64,000 bases of DNA from an uncultured Eubacteriales bacterium (GCA_902761755.1 CACWLP010000017.1:1-64000), one strand, 5' to 3'. Shown: positions 33,467-42,229, numbered from the stretch's first letter. A program made the numbers and translations. The notes: a model not told the origin generated them from the letters alone.

Positions 33467-34741
33467 TTACCGGTAAATGATTTCTTCCCGCTTGGGGCCG
33501 TTGGAGAGCATGGTCAGCGGACATTCGATTTCCTTTTCCAGGAATTCCACGTAGGCCCGGCAGTTGTCGGGCAGATCTTCGTATCGGGTGATGCCCCGGA
33601 TATCCTGCTTCCAGCCGGGCAGGGTCACGTAAACGGGCTTCGCTTTATCCAGCAGCGGCGTCACGGGGAAATCCCGCACCTGAACGCCGTCGATCTCATA
33701 GGCCACGCAGACCTTGATCTCGTCCAGGTAGCCCAGCACGTCCAGGTTGGTCATCACCGCGTCGGTGGCGCCCTGGATCATGCAGCCGTAGCGGGTGGCC
33801 ACCGCGTCGAACCAGCCCACCCGGCGGGGGCGGCCCGTTTTCGCGCCGTATTCCCCGGCGTCGCCGCCCCGGCGGCGCAGCTCCTCCGCTTCGTCGCCGA
33901 ACAGCTCCGTGGTGAAGGGCCCCGCGCCCACGCAGGAGGAATAGGCCTTCGTGACGCAGATCACCTGCTCAAACGCCGTCACCGGCAGCCCCGCGCCCAC
34001 CGCGCCAAACCCCGCCAGGGGCGAGGAGGAGGTGGTGAAGGGGAAAATGCCGTGGTCCGGGTCCCGCAGGGTGCCCAGCTGGCCCTCCAGCAGGATGCGC
34101 TTGCCGTCCTTCACGGCCCGGTGCAGGTACTGCGCCACGTCGCACACCATGGGCCGGATCTTCTGCCCCAGGGCGAAATACTTTTCGGTGAGGGCGTCCA
34201 CGTCCAGCTCCGGCTTGTGGTACAGGCTGTCCAGCATGGCGTTTTTCAGCTTGGCGGCGTTTTCCAGCCGGGCGCGGAGGATCGCCCGGTCCATCAGCTG
34301 GCACACCTGCAGGCCGATCTTCATGTACTTGTCGCCGTAGAAGGGGGCAATGCCGGATTTGGTGGAGCCGAAGGACGCCTTGCCCAGCCGCTCCTCCTCG
34401 TAGCAGTCGAAGGCCACGTGGTATTCCATCAGCACCTGGGCCCGGTCGGAGATCAGCAGCTTAGGCGCGGGCACGCCCCGTTCCTCCAGCATGGCAAGCT
34501 CCTTGAGCAGCGCCTCGATATCCAGCGCGACACCCGGGCCGATCACGTTGGTGACGTGGCCGTGGCATACGCCGCTGGGCAGCAGGTGCAGGGCGAACTT
34601 GCCGTAGTTGTTGATGATGGTGTGGCCCGCGTTGGCCCCGCCCTGAAAGCGGATCACGATATCGCTGTTCTCCGCCAGCATATCGGTGATTTTTCCTTTT
34701 CCTTCGTCGCCCCAGTTGGCGCCGACGATCGCACGGATCAT
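33467..34741 (-). CDS. purA: Adenylosuccinate synthetase
   Basis: A 424-residue enzyme that joins IMP and aspartate with GTP in AMP synthesis. The P-loop-like GDEGKGKITD (11-20) and FQGGANAGHT (32-41) blocks are intact, as are GPFTTE and the GWFDAVATRYG IMP-site region. The segment LEGQLGTLRDPDHGIFPFTT holds the family's loop, with some variations from the standard LxGAQG. ATG at 34741 has GGAGGGATCCCC upstream. It is the last gene of the argS-dapF-RAYT-dapL-purA same-strand run, 67 bases after dapL. Confidence 0.95.
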   Translation of the reverse strand: MIRAIVGANWGDEGKGKITDMLAENSDIVIRFQGGANAGHTIINNYGKFALHLLPSGVCHGHVTNVIGPGVALDIEALLKELAMLEERGVPAPKLLISDRAQVLMEYHVAFDCYEEERLGKASFGSTKSGIAPFYGDKYMKIGLQVCQLMDRAILRARLENAAKLKNAMLDSLYHKPELDVDALTEKYFALGQKIRPMVCDVAQYLHRAVKDGKRILLEGQLGTLRDPDHGIFPFTTSSSPLAGFGAVGAGLPVTAFEQVICVTKAYSSCVGAGPFTTELFGDEAEELRRRGGDAGEYGAKTGRPRRVGWFDAVATRYGCMIQGATDAVMTNLDVLGYLDEIKVCVAYEIDGVQVRDFPVTPLLDKAKPVYVTLPGWKQDIRGITRYEDLPDNCRAYVEFLEKEIECPLTMLSNGPKREEIIYR

Positions 34742-34808
34742 GGGGATCCCTCCTGTGATACGGAAAATGATGGGGAGGCCGCTTTTGCTTTGGCGCGTCC
34801 CCGATTCT

Positions 34809-36017
34809 TTACAGAACGCTGACGATCCTTTCCACCGCCGCCCTGGTGTTTTCCAGGGTGTTGAAAGCGGTGAGGCGGAAATAGCCCTCCCCCGCGGGGC
34901 CGAAGCCCTCGCCCGGGGTGCCCACCACCTGCGCCTTTTTCAGCAGCAGATCGAAGAAATCCCAGGAGGGCATGCCCTCCGGCGTTTTCATCCACACGTA
35001 GGGGGAATGGACGCCGCCGAAGGCCAGGATGCCGGCCTTTTTGAGCCCCGCCAGGATCACCCGGGCGTTCTCCCGGTAATAGGCGATGGTCTCCAGGATC
35101 TGCTTTTGCCCCTCGGGGCTGTACACCGCCTGGGCGGCCCGCTGGGTGAGATAAGAAACGCCGTTGAATTTGGTGGCCTGCCGCCGGCCCCAGAGCCGGT
35201 TCAGCCGCACGCCGTCGTACGTCACCTCCCCGGGCACCACGGTGTAGGCGCAGCGGGTGCCGGTGAACCCGGCGGTCTTGGAGAAGGAGCAGCACTCGAT
35301 GGCGCATTTCTTCGCCCCGGGCACCTCGTAAATGCTGCGGGGAATGGCGTCGTCGGAGATAAAGGCCTTGTACGCCGCGTCGTACACGATGAGGGCGTCG
35401 TTTTCCAGCGCCCAGTCCACAAACACCTGCAGCTGCTCCTTGGTCAGCACCGTGCCGGTGGGGTTGTTGGGATAGCACAGGTACACCACGTCCACCCGTT
35501 TTTCCGGCAGCGGCGGCACGAAGCCGTTTTCCGCGTTGCAGGGCAGGTAGGTAAGGTTTGTCCACTTCCCGTTCACGTAATCCCCCAGGCGGCCCGCCAT
35601 GGCGTTGGAATCCACGTACACGGGATACACCGGGTCGGTGACGGCGATCTGCGCGTCCGGGCCGAACAGCTCCTGCAGATTCCCCACGTCGGATTTGGCG
35701 CCGTCGGAAACGAACACCTCGTCCCGGGCGATCTCCACGCCCCGGGGGGCGTAATCCCCGGCGATGATGGCGTCGATCAGCCAGTCGTAGCCGAAATCCG
35801 GGCTGTAGCCGTGGAAGCCCTCGGGGGTGCCCATTTCATCGGCGGCCTTTTTCAGCGCCGCCACCACCGCGGGGGCCAGGGGCCGGGTCACGTCCCCGAT
35901 GCCCAGGCGCAGGATCCGCGCGTCCGGGTTTTCGGCGGAAAACGTCTTCACCCGTTTGGCCACCTCCGCGAACAGATACCCCGCGGGGAGCGCAGCAAGG
36001 TTTTTGTTGATCTTCAT
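34809..36017 (-). CDS. dapL: LL-diaminopimelate aminotransferase
   Basis: A 402-residue class I/II PLP aminotransferase that converts tetrahydrodipicolinate straight to LL-diaminopimelate, shortening the lysine and peptidoglycan pathway. DapL signature blocks are present: [12 protein letters not shown] (36-47), [20 protein letters not shown] and the PLP lysine K247 in [12 protein letters not shown]. Length is usual. GGAGGTACTGC precedes ATG. The pathway enzyme acting next, DapF, is encoded just upstream, separated only by a transposase-like gene, so a dapF-dapL pair seems to have been split. Confidence 0.96.
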   Translation of the reverse strand: MKINKNLAALPAGYLFAEVAKRVKTFSAENPDARILRLGIGDVTRPLAPAVVAALKKAADEMGTPEGFHGYSPDFGYDWLIDAIIAGDYAPRGVEIARDEVFVSDGAKSDVGNLQELFGPDAQIAVTDPVYPVYVDSNAMAGRLGDYVNGKWTNLTYLPCNAENGFVPPLPEKRVDVVYLCYPNNPTGTVLTKEQLQVFVDWALENDALIVYDAAYKAFISDDAIPRSIYEVPGAKKCAIECCSFSKTAGFTGTRCAYTVVPGEVTYDGVRLNRLWGRRQATKFNGVSYLTQRAAQAVYSPEGQKQILETIAYYRENARVILAGLKKAGILAFGGVHSPYVWMKTPEGMPSWDFFDLLLKKAQVVGTPGEGFGPAGEGYFRLTAFNTLENTRAAVERIVSVL

Positions 36018-36103
36018 GCAGTACCTCCGGCCAGATTATTATTTCAGTATATCACCGGATGCGTCGAAGGCCGGTCAGGCCTTCGGCCGCCATCCGCGTC
36101 GGA

Positions 36104-36643
36104 TCACATCCCGTCCGGAAAGGGAAAGCCGCCGTCGCGGTCTTCCCGCCATTTCGCCGGGTTTTCGGCAATATAGCGGCAGGCAGCGTTGAATTCCTCC
36201 TCCGTCCGGATCACCCGGTCATAGAATGATTTCTGCCAGACGGAGCGTCCCAGCTGCCGGGTCACGGCCCGTTTCATGGAGCCAATCACCGTGGACAGCG
36301 TAGGGGCGGATATCATCCGCCCGTTTTCGCCGGCTGCATACAGCACAAGGAGATGCACATGGTCTGGCATGATGCAGAAGCAATCCACATCCACGTTGGC
36401 GTAATGATCAGGAATCGCGCGGATCGCCTGATCGACGGCCTTTCCCGCCCGGGTGAGCGGGAAGAGCGGGCGGATGATATCCGCCCCTACGGCATCCGGC
36501 GGTTTTTCCGTCCATTCTCCGTTTGCGCCGCCGCTCCAGAATACGTTCCTGCGGGGCGACGTGCAGATGGTGACGAAGTACGCGCCGCTGGCGGAATAGG
36601 AGAAATGGGGAAGTCGGTTCCGCTTTCTCTTCGGGAAATCCAT
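36104..36643 (-). CDS. REP-associated tyrosine transposase (RAYT)
   Basis: A 179-residue Y1/HUH single-strand nuclease. The HUH motif is HVH (95-97, in IMPDHVHLLV), the likely catalytic tyrosine is Y141 in KSFYDRVIR, and the C-terminal RYIAENPAKW block is typical. Two copies of the local REP palindrome lie inside the coding sequence: bases 36490-36467 are read in frame as V52-P59 (VGADIIRP) and 36323-36300 as GRMISAPT (108-115). Both fall in loops where relatives vary. ATG at 36643 is used (AGGTGG at 8 bases); dapF stops 18 bases upstream. RAYTs cut and join REP hairpins. This copy appears full-length. Confidence 0.9.
   Translation of the reverse strand: MDFPKRKRNRLPHFSYSASGAYFVTICTSPRRNVFWSGGANGEWTEKPPDAVGADIIRPLFPLTRAGKAVDQAIRAIPDHYANVDVDCFCIMPDHVHLLVLYAAGENGRMISAPTLSTVIGSMKRAVTRQLGRSVWQKSFYDRVIRTEEEFNAACRYIAENPAKWREDRDGGFPFPDGM
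36300..36323 (+). repeat. REP palindrome inside RAYT gene (copy a)
   Basis: A 24-bp element starting GTAGGGGCGGATATC and ending CATCCGCCCG, identical to copy 12032-12055. It lies in the RAYT coding region in antisense and encodes residues about 107-115 on the minus strand. Confidence 0.9.
36467..36490 (-). repeat. REP palindrome inside RAYT gene (copy b)
   Basis: The same 24-bp element in inverted orientation, 144 bases from copy a. It is read in frame by the RAYT gene as VGADIIRP (residues 52-59), with the codon boundary exactly at the element's first base. Confidence 0.9.
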
Positions 36644-36661
36644 GCCATCCACCTGCCGGGC

Positions 36662-37498
36662 TCAGTCCCCCAGCCACTCCCCGTCGTACACGAATTCGGC
36701 CGGGCCGGTCTGATACACGTGATTGTCCTCGGCGCTCCAGTGCAGTTGCAGATTGCCGCCGGACAGCTTCATCTGCACGGTGCGGTCCGAATTCCCGGCC
36801 AGCACCGCCGCCACCAGCGCCGCGCAGGCCCCGGTGCCGCAGGCCAGCGTTTCGCCGGCGCCGCGTTCCCACACCCGCATCTGCAGGATACCCCGGTCGA
36901 TCACCCGGACGAACTCCACGTTGGTGCGCCGGGGGAACAGGGGATGATGCTCGATCATGGGGCCGATGGTGGGCAGATCCACCACCTCCGGGTCCCGCAC
37001 GAAAAGAACGGCGTGGGGATTGCCCATGTTGACGCAGGTGATGAACCAGGTCTGCCCCATGATCTGCAGCCGGTGGCGCAGCACCATTTCCCCGGGCAGA
37101 TCCACGGGGATCAGGCGCGGGTTCAATTCCGGCGTGCCCATGTCCACCTTCACCCGGCTGACCTTCCCGTCCTCCAGCTGCAAACTGATCTGCTTGAGGC
37201 CGCCCTTGGTGTCGATGGTCAGCTCGGTCTTGTCGGTCAGCCCCCGCTCGTACACGTATTTGCCCACGCAGCGGATGCCGTTGCCGCACATGCCGGCCTC
37301 GCTGCCGTCGGAATTGAAAATCCGCATGCCGAAATCGGCGGTGTCGCTGGGCTCGATGAGGATCAGGCCGTCGCTGCCGCAGCCGAAGTGGGGCTTGCTC
37401 ATCACGATGGCCAGGCGTTCGGGATCGGATACCACCTCTTCAAAGCAATTCACATAGATGTAGTCGTTGCCGATGCCGTGCATTTTCGTGAATTTCAT
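36662..37498 (-). CDS. dapF: Diaminopimelate epimerase
   Basis: A 278-residue cofactor-independent racemase that turns LL- into meso-diaminopimelate. The two catalytic cysteines are C71 (AGMCGNGIRC) and C220 (TLACGTGACAA), both in perfect context; the start KFTKMHGIGNDYIYVN is standard. GGAGGCGGC precedes ATG. It follows argS by 55 bases and precedes the RAYT gene, with dapL beyond. Together DapL and DapF supply meso-DAP for lysine and cell wall. Confidence 0.97.
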   Translation of the reverse strand: MKFTKMHGIGNDYIYVNCFEEVVSDPERLAIVMSKPHFGCGSDGLILIEPSDTADFGMRIFNSDGSEAGMCGNGIRCVGKYVYERGLTDKTELTIDTKGGLKQISLQLEDGKVSRVKVDMGTPELNPRLIPVDLPGEMVLRHRLQIMGQTWFITCVNMGNPHAVLFVRDPEVVDLPTIGPMIEHHPLFPRRTNVEFVRVIDRGILQMRVWERGAGETLACGTGACAALVAAVLAGNSDRTVQMKLSGGNLQLHWSAEDNHVYQTGPAEFVYDGEWLGD

Positions 37499-37553
37499 GC
37501 CGCCGCCTCCTTCCGGATCTTATCATCTGTATATGTTGCGCGGAGCGATGAGG

Positions 37554-39263
37554 TTACATGCGCTCCGGCGCGGCCAGGCCGATCAGGTACAGCCCCGTCT
37601 TGATCACTTCCGCGCAGGCCCGCGTCAGCTGCACCCGGGCGGCGGCGGCCCCGGGGTCGTCGTCCAGGATGCGGTGCTCGTAATAGAATTTGTTGTAAGC
37701 CTTGGCGATTTCCGTGGTGGCCCGGGTGACCAGATACGGCTCGTTCCGCAAACAGGCCTCCGACACCGCCTCCGGGAAGCGGGAGAGCAGCCGCAGCAGC
37801 GCCTGGGCCTCGTCGTCCGTCAGGGCGGCGTAATCGGGGACGGGCAGGCCTTCCGGCGCCTTGCGCAGCACCGAACGGCACCGGGCGTGGGTGTACTGCA
37901 CGTAGGGGCCCGTTTCGCCGTCGAAGTTCAGCGCCCGGTCCCACCAGAAATCGATGTCCTTGATGCGGTTGTTCTGCAGCGTGGCGTACACCACCGCGCC
38001 CACGCCCACCTGCCGGGCCGCTTCTTCCTTGTTTTCCAGCCCGGGGGATTTTTCCTTGATGATCTCCAGCGCCTTTTCCTGGGCCCGGGTGAGCAGTTCG
38101 TCCAGCAGCACCACGTGCCCCGTGCGGGTGGCCATGGCCTGGCCCTCGTAGGAGACCATGCCGAAGGCCACGTGGCTGCACTGAGCGGCCCAGTCATAGC
38201 CCATCAGCTCAAGCACCTTGAACAGCTGGCGGAAATGCAGATCCTGCTGGTAGGCCACGACGTACAGGCTGCGGTCGAAATGATAGGTTTCCTTGCGGTA
38301 GATGGCGGCGGCCACGTCCCGGGTGTGGTACAGGGTGGCGCCGTCGGATTTGAGGATCAGGCAGGGGGGCATGCCCCAGGGCTCCAGGTCCACGATCTTC
38401 GCTCCGTCCGAATCCTTGAGCAGCCCCTTTTCTTCCAGCTCGCGGATCACCGCGCCCGTCCGCTTCGCCATCACGCTTTCGCCGTCGTAGCTGTCGAAGT
38501 GCACGTCCAGCACGTCGTACACCTTCATGGCGTCCCGGAGCGTCACGTCCTTGAACCACTGGAAGATTTCCATAGCTTCCGGATCGCCGTCCTCGATCTT
38601 CTTGAACCAGGCGCGGCCCTCGTCCTCCAGGGCGGGGTTTTCCTTGGCCTCTTCGTTGAAGCGGACGTAGAGCCGGGTCATTTCGTCCACGCCGCCCTTT
38701 TCCACCGTTTCCTTATCGCCCCATTTTTTATAGGCGCAGAGCATCTTGCCGAACTGGGTGCCCCAGTCCCCCAGATAATTGATGGAAACGGTCTTCCACC
38801 CCAGGAAATCGTAGATCCGCCGGAGGGAATTGCCGATAACGGTGGTGCTCAGGTGGCCCAGGTGGAAACGCTTGGCGATGTTGATGGAGGAATACTCCAC
38901 GCACACGGTCTTGCCCCGGCCCTCGTCGCTGCCGCCCCATTTTTCCGGGGCGGCCAGGACGGCGGAAAGCAGATCCCGGGCAAAGTTTTCCCGGTTAAAG
39001 AAGAAATTCAGGTATCCGCCCGCGCATTCCACCCGGGCAACGGCGCCGTCCGTCAGGGCTTCGGCCAGCTTCCGGGCGATCACGGGCGGGCCCAGGCGCA
39101 GGGCGCGGCTGAGCTTGAAGCAGGGAAAGGCATAATCCCCCATGGCGCTGTCCGGGGGCACCTCCAGCAGGGGATACAGGTCCTCCGGCAGCCCTTCCGC
39201 TTCCGGGAACGCCTTCTTCAGCATTTCCCCGGCCAGATCCGCAATGCGCCGTTTCATGTCCAT
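37554..39263 (-). CDS. argS: Arginyl-tRNA synthetase
   Basis: A class I synthetase of about 569 residues. N-terminal Add-1 domain, then HIGH-type motif FHLGHLSTT, YLGDWGTQFGKML, and the anticodon-binding helical C-terminus ending APERM. The region equivalent to KMSKS reads QAMATRTGHV, so the first Lys is missing; ArgRS often has a degenerate motif here. Two ATGs compete: 39272 lies only 2 bases from GGGAGG, so ATG at 39263 (MDMKRRIADLA) is chosen. A promoter is seen at 39310-39338. It is the first gene of the run to purA. Confidence 0.94.
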   Translation of the reverse strand: MDMKRRIADLAGEMLKKAFPEAEGLPEDLYPLLEVPPDSAMGDYAFPCFKLSRALRLGPPVIARKLAEALTDGAVARVECAGGYLNFFFNRENFARDLLSAVLAAPEKWGGSDEGRGKTVCVEYSSINIAKRFHLGHLSTTVIGNSLRRIYDFLGWKTVSINYLGDWGTQFGKMLCAYKKWGDKETVEKGGVDEMTRLYVRFNEEAKENPALEDEGRAWFKKIEDGDPEAMEIFQWFKDVTLRDAMKVYDVLDVHFDSYDGESVMAKRTGAVIRELEEKGLLKDSDGAKIVDLEPWGMPPCLILKSDGATLYHTRDVAAAIYRKETYHFDRSLYVVAYQQDLHFRQLFKVLELMGYDWAAQCSHVAFGMVSYEGQAMATRTGHVVLLDELLTRAQEKALEIIKEKSPGLENKEEAARQVGVGAVVYATLQNNRIKDIDFWWDRALNFDGETGPYVQYTHARCRSVLRKAPEGLPVPDYAALTDDEAQALLRLLSRFPEAVSEACLRNEPYLVTRATTEIAKAYNKFYYEHRILDDDPGAAAARVQLTRACAEVIKTGLYLIGLAAPERM

Positions 39264-39309
39264 ACGTTCCATTTCCTCCCGGAATCCAAAATCAATACAG
39301 CTTATCTTA

Positions 39310-39338
39310 TCATATCTTGCCCCGTTTCGCAACGCAAA
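39310..39338 (-). promoter_or_regulatory. Sigma-A promoter of argS
   Basis: On the minus strand TTGCGT (39338-39333), 17-base spacer, TATGAT (39315-39310), about 47 bases before the chosen ATG. Confidence 0.65.
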
Positions 39339-39504
39339 AGCCCAGGGAATACCGAAAAAATGCGGGATCCGGGGGCATCCGCGGGGTTTTGCCGCGCAAA
39401 AGGGAATCCGGGCGGCCGATCCGGGCGGAAAACGCCCGCCGCAGGGCCGCGCCTGGCAGGGATTTCCATAAGGCGGCGGACGCCCGGAAACGAGAAAAAA
39501 ACAG

Positions 39505-39534
39505 TTGCGGACCGGCCGGGGATTATGCTATACT
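39505..39534 (+). promoter_or_regulatory. Sigma-A promoter of the Fe-S scaffold gene
   Basis: TTGCGG (39505-39510), 18-base spacer with a TATG extension, TATACT (39529-39534), about 50 bases before ATG 39587. Confidence 0.7.
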
Positions 39535-39586
39535 GAATTGGTTATAGGATTTCCCAAATCACCTGAACAGGAGGTACCGAGTCAAT

Positions 39587-40288
39587 ATGCAATACACGAA
39601 GGAAGTTGAAGACATGGTCTGTGTTGCGAAGGGCCCGAATCACGGCCCCGCGCCCATTCCTGAAGAAGGAAAATGGATCCAGGCCAAGGAGATCAAGGAC
39701 ATCTCCGGCTACACCCACGGCATCGGCTGGTGCGCGCCTCAGCAGGGCGCCTGCAAACTGAGCCTGAACGTGAAGAACGGCGTCATCGAAGAAGCCCTGG
39801 TGGAGACCATCGGCTGCTCCGGCATGACCCACTCCGCCGCCATGGCCAGCGAGATCCTGCCCGGCAAGACCATCCTGGAAGCCCTGAACACCGACCTGGT
39901 GTGCGACGCCATCAACACCGCCATGCGCGAACTGTTCCTGCAGATCGTGTACGGCCGCACCCAGAGCGCCTTCTCCGACGACGGCCTGCGCGTGGGCGCC
40001 GGATTGGAAGACCTGGGCAAGGGCCTGCGCTCCATGGTGGGCACCATGTACGGCACGAAAGCGAAGGGCACCCGTTATCTGGAAATGACCGAGGGCTACG
40101 TGGTCAAGATGGCCCTGGACAAGGACGACCAGGTCTGCGGCTATCAGTTCCTGAGCCTGGGCAAGATGATGGACGCCATCAAGAAGGGCATGGCCCCCAA
40201 CGAAGCGTACGAAAAGAACCTGGGTACTTACGGCCGGTTCAAGGCTGAAGACGGCGCGGTCAAGTGGATCGATCCGCGCAAAGAATAA
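39587..40288 (+). CDS. NifU-like iron-sulfur cluster scaffold protein
   Basis: A 233-residue protein of the NifU N-terminal (IscU-like) family in the special Clostridia subgroup that partners with GGGtGRT proteins. Cysteines C49 (GIGWCAPQQG), C56, C77 (ETIGCSGMTHSAAM) and C106 (LVCDAIN) lie in the conserved places. A GGAGGTACCGAG site precedes ATG, and codon use suggests high expression. The gene is 15 bases from the GGGtGRT gene, as in other genomes. Cluster assembly or transfer is inferred from the fold. Confidence 0.9.
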   Translation: MQYTKEVEDMVCVAKGPNHGPAPIPEEGKWIQAKEIKDISGYTHGIGWCAPQQGACKLSLNVKNGVIEEALVETIGCSGMTHSAAMASEILPGKTILEALNTDLVCDAINTAMRELFLQIVYGRTQSAFSDDGLRVGAGLEDLGKGLRSMVGTMYGTKAKGTRYLEMTEGYVVKMALDKDDQVCGYQFLSLGKMMDAIKKGMAPNEAYEKNLGTYGRFKAEDGAVKWIDPRKE

Positions 40289-40303
40289 TGGGAGGTGCGA
40301 CAG

Positions 40304-41249
40304 ATGGCCCTGTTTGAAAATTACGAAGGCCGCATGCCCCAGCTGCAGCCTGTTCTGGACAAGTACGGATTCAAGAATTTCGACGAAGTCAAGGCGTTCA
40401 CCAACGGCAAGGGCGTGGACGCGTACAGCATCGTGGAAAGCACCCAGCCCATCTGCTTTGAAAACGTGAAGTGGGCCTACGAGCTGGGCGCCGCCATCGC
40501 CATGAAGGAAGGCGCGAAGAACGCCGCCGAGGCCGCCAAGTGGATCGGCGTGGGCCTGCAGGCTTTCTGCATCCCCGGCTCCGTGGCGGATCAGCGCCAG
40601 GTGGGCATCGGCCACGGCAACCTGGGCGCCATGCTGCTGGACGAGGAAACCGAATGCTTCGCGTTCCTGGCCGGCCACGAATCCTTCGCCGCCGCCGAGG
40701 GCGCCATCAAGATCGCCCTGAACGCCAACAAGGTGCGCACGAAGCCCCTGCGGGTCATCCTCAACGGCCTGGGCAAGGACGCCGCCATGATCATCAGCCG
40801 CATCAACGGCTTCACCTACGTGCAGACCAAGTACGATTACCTCTCCGCCGACGTGAAGGAAGACCACGCCCTGACCGTGGTGAGCAAGACCGCTTACTCC
40901 GACGGCCCCCGGGCGAAGGTGAACTGCTACGGCGCGGACGACGTGCGCGAGGGCGTGGCCATCATGTGGCACGAGGGCGCGGACGTGTCCATCACCGGCA
41001 ACTCCACCAACCCCACCCGCTTCCAGCATCCCGTGGCGGGCACCTATAAGAAGGAACGCTGGGAAGCCGGCAAGAAGTACTTCTCCGTGGCTTCCGGCGG
41101 CGGCACCGGCCGCACCCTGCATCCCGACAACATGGCCGCCGGCCCCGCCTCCCGTGGAAATGATGGGCTTCCTGGGCGCGGGCAACAACCCCATGGTGGG
41201 CATGACCGTGGCGGTCGCCGTGGCCGTACAGCAGGCGATGAGCAAGTAA
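40304..41249 (+). pseudogene. GGGtGRT protein gene with internal deletion and frameshift
   Basis: A GGGtGRT family protein intact up to ASGGGTGRTLHPDNMAAGPAS. Relatives then continue with about 25 residues (a YGMTDTMGRMH-type segment) before VEMMG. Here bases jump from GCCTCC straight to CGTGGAAATG at about 41149-41152, and the true C-terminus (VEMMGFLGAGNNPMVGMTVA, then VAVAVQQAMSK, TAA at 41247) is in the neighbouring frame. Missing DNA plus the frame change breaks the gene. ATG at 40304 follows GGGAGGTGCGAC. Either a real deletion or an assembly gap closure. Function: probable partner of the Fe-S scaffold. Confidence 0.85.
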
Positions 41250-41263
41250 TTTCCCAACGATAT

Positions 41264-41299
41264 AAGGCTCCCGAGGGCGACTTCGGGAGCCTTCTTTTG
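41264..41299 (+). terminator. Terminator after GGGtGRT gene
   Basis: AAGGCTCCCGA (41264-41274) pairs with TCGGGAGCCTT (41283-41293), loop GGGCGACT-like, then CTTTTG. It ends ten bases before the GNAT start codon. Confidence 0.85.
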
Positions 41300-41308
41300 A
41301 GATGGAAA

Positions 41309-42229
41309 ATGATCACAGCCGTTGATTCAGCCAACATCCGCGAGGCCGCCGCCGTCCATTCCGCGTCCTGGCAGGCCTCGCACCGCGCCTTCTGCGCCCC
41401 CGATTTCGTCGCGCGGCATACCCCCGAGCGCCAGATGGAGTACCTGCAAGAGAAAATGGCGGGTGGAAGCCGGTTGTTCATGCTGCTCGCGGATGGGCCG
41501 GTCGGCCTTGTTTCCGTGACCGGCAGCCTGATCGAGGACCTTTACGTGCTTCCCGATAGGCAGAACCGGGGCTTTGGGACCCGCCTGCTGCAATTTGCCA
41601 TCGCGCAATGCCCGGGCGTGCCCACGCTGTGGATATTGGAAAACAACGCGGGCGCGGAAAGGCTGTACCGGCGGATGGGCTTTCGGGAGACGGGCAGGAG
41701 GAACGCCATTACGGACACGCTGAGCGAAATCGAATTTGCGTTACGGAAGGAGACGAAACCCATGGATCACGCGCAGGAAGCCAGGCGGCTGTTCATGGAA
41801 GGCTACAACTGCGCCCAGGCGGTGTTCTGCGCCTTCTGCGACGAAACCGGGCTGGAGATCGATACCGCGGCCCGCATGGCCTCCTCCTTCGGGGGCGGCA
41901 TGGGCCGGCTCCGGGAGGTGTGCGGCACCATGAGCGGCGCGCTCCTGGCCCTGGGGATGCTGCGGGGATACAGCGAGCCCGGGGATCCCGGGAAAAAGGC
42001 GGCGCACTACCGCCTGGTGCAGGAATACGCCCGGCGCTTCCGGGAGGAAAACGGGGCCATCGTGTGCCGGGAGCTGCTCAAAAACGTGCCGGTGACCCCC
42101 GGCCCCCTTCCCGAGCCCCGGACGCCGGAATTTTACGCCCGCCGCCCCTGCCTGAAGCTGGCGGAGCGGGCCGCGGCCATCCTGGACGAACTGCTTGGCG
42201 AAACGAAAAGCAAGGAGGAAGAAACATGA
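41309..42229 (+). CDS. GNAT acetyltransferase fused to C_GCAxxG_C_C protein
   Basis: One open frame of 306 codons. Residues 1-148 form a GNAT N-acetyltransferase (VLPDRQNRGFGTRLLQ carries the acetyl-CoA loop; ENNAGAERLYRRMGF is motif B). Residues 152-306 form a C_GCAxxG_C_C redox-type protein (EGYNCAQAVFCAFCDE, then MASSFGGGMGRLREVCGTM). No stop separates them. A strong AAGGAGA sits 9-10 bases before Met152 (41762), so the second part could also be made alone. The start ATG at 41309 has only weak ribosome-site signal. The same frame runs open back into the damaged GGGtGRT gene, which may lead automated callers to one chimeric gene. Confidence 0.75.
   Translation: MITAVDSANIREAAAVHSASWQASHRAFCAPDFVARHTPERQMEYLQEKMAGGSRLFMLLADGPVGLVSVTGSLIEDLYVLPDRQNRGFGTRLLQFAIAQCPGVPTLWILENNAGAERLYRRMGFRETGRRNAITDTLSEIEFALRKETKPMDHAQEARRLFMEGYNCAQAVFCAFCDETGLEIDTAARMASSFGGGMGRLREVCGTMSGALLALGMLRGYSEPGDPGKKAAHYRLVQEYARRFREENGAIVCRELLKNVPVTPGPLPEPRTPEFYARRPCLKLAERAAAILDELLGETKSKEEET
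41762..42229 (+). CDS. C_GCAxxG_C_C family protein (internal start)
   Basis: A 155-residue alternative product of the gene above, starting at ATG 41762 behind AAGGAGACGAAACC. Family markers: GYNCAQAVFCAFC near the start, FGGGMGRLREVCGTMSGALL in the middle, and a late Cys (VCRELL). The conserved cysteines suggest a redox or Fe-S-linked role of unknown detail. In many Clostridia this protein is a separate gene, so the internal start may be the native one and the in-frame join a lost stop codon. Confidence 0.6.
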   Translation: MDHAQEARRLFMEGYNCAQAVFCAFCDETGLEIDTAARMASSFGGGMGRLREVCGTMSGALLALGMLRGYSEPGDPGKKAAHYRLVQEYARRFREENGAIVCRELLKNVPVTPGPLPEPRTPEFYARRPCLKLAERAAAILDELLGETKSKEEET

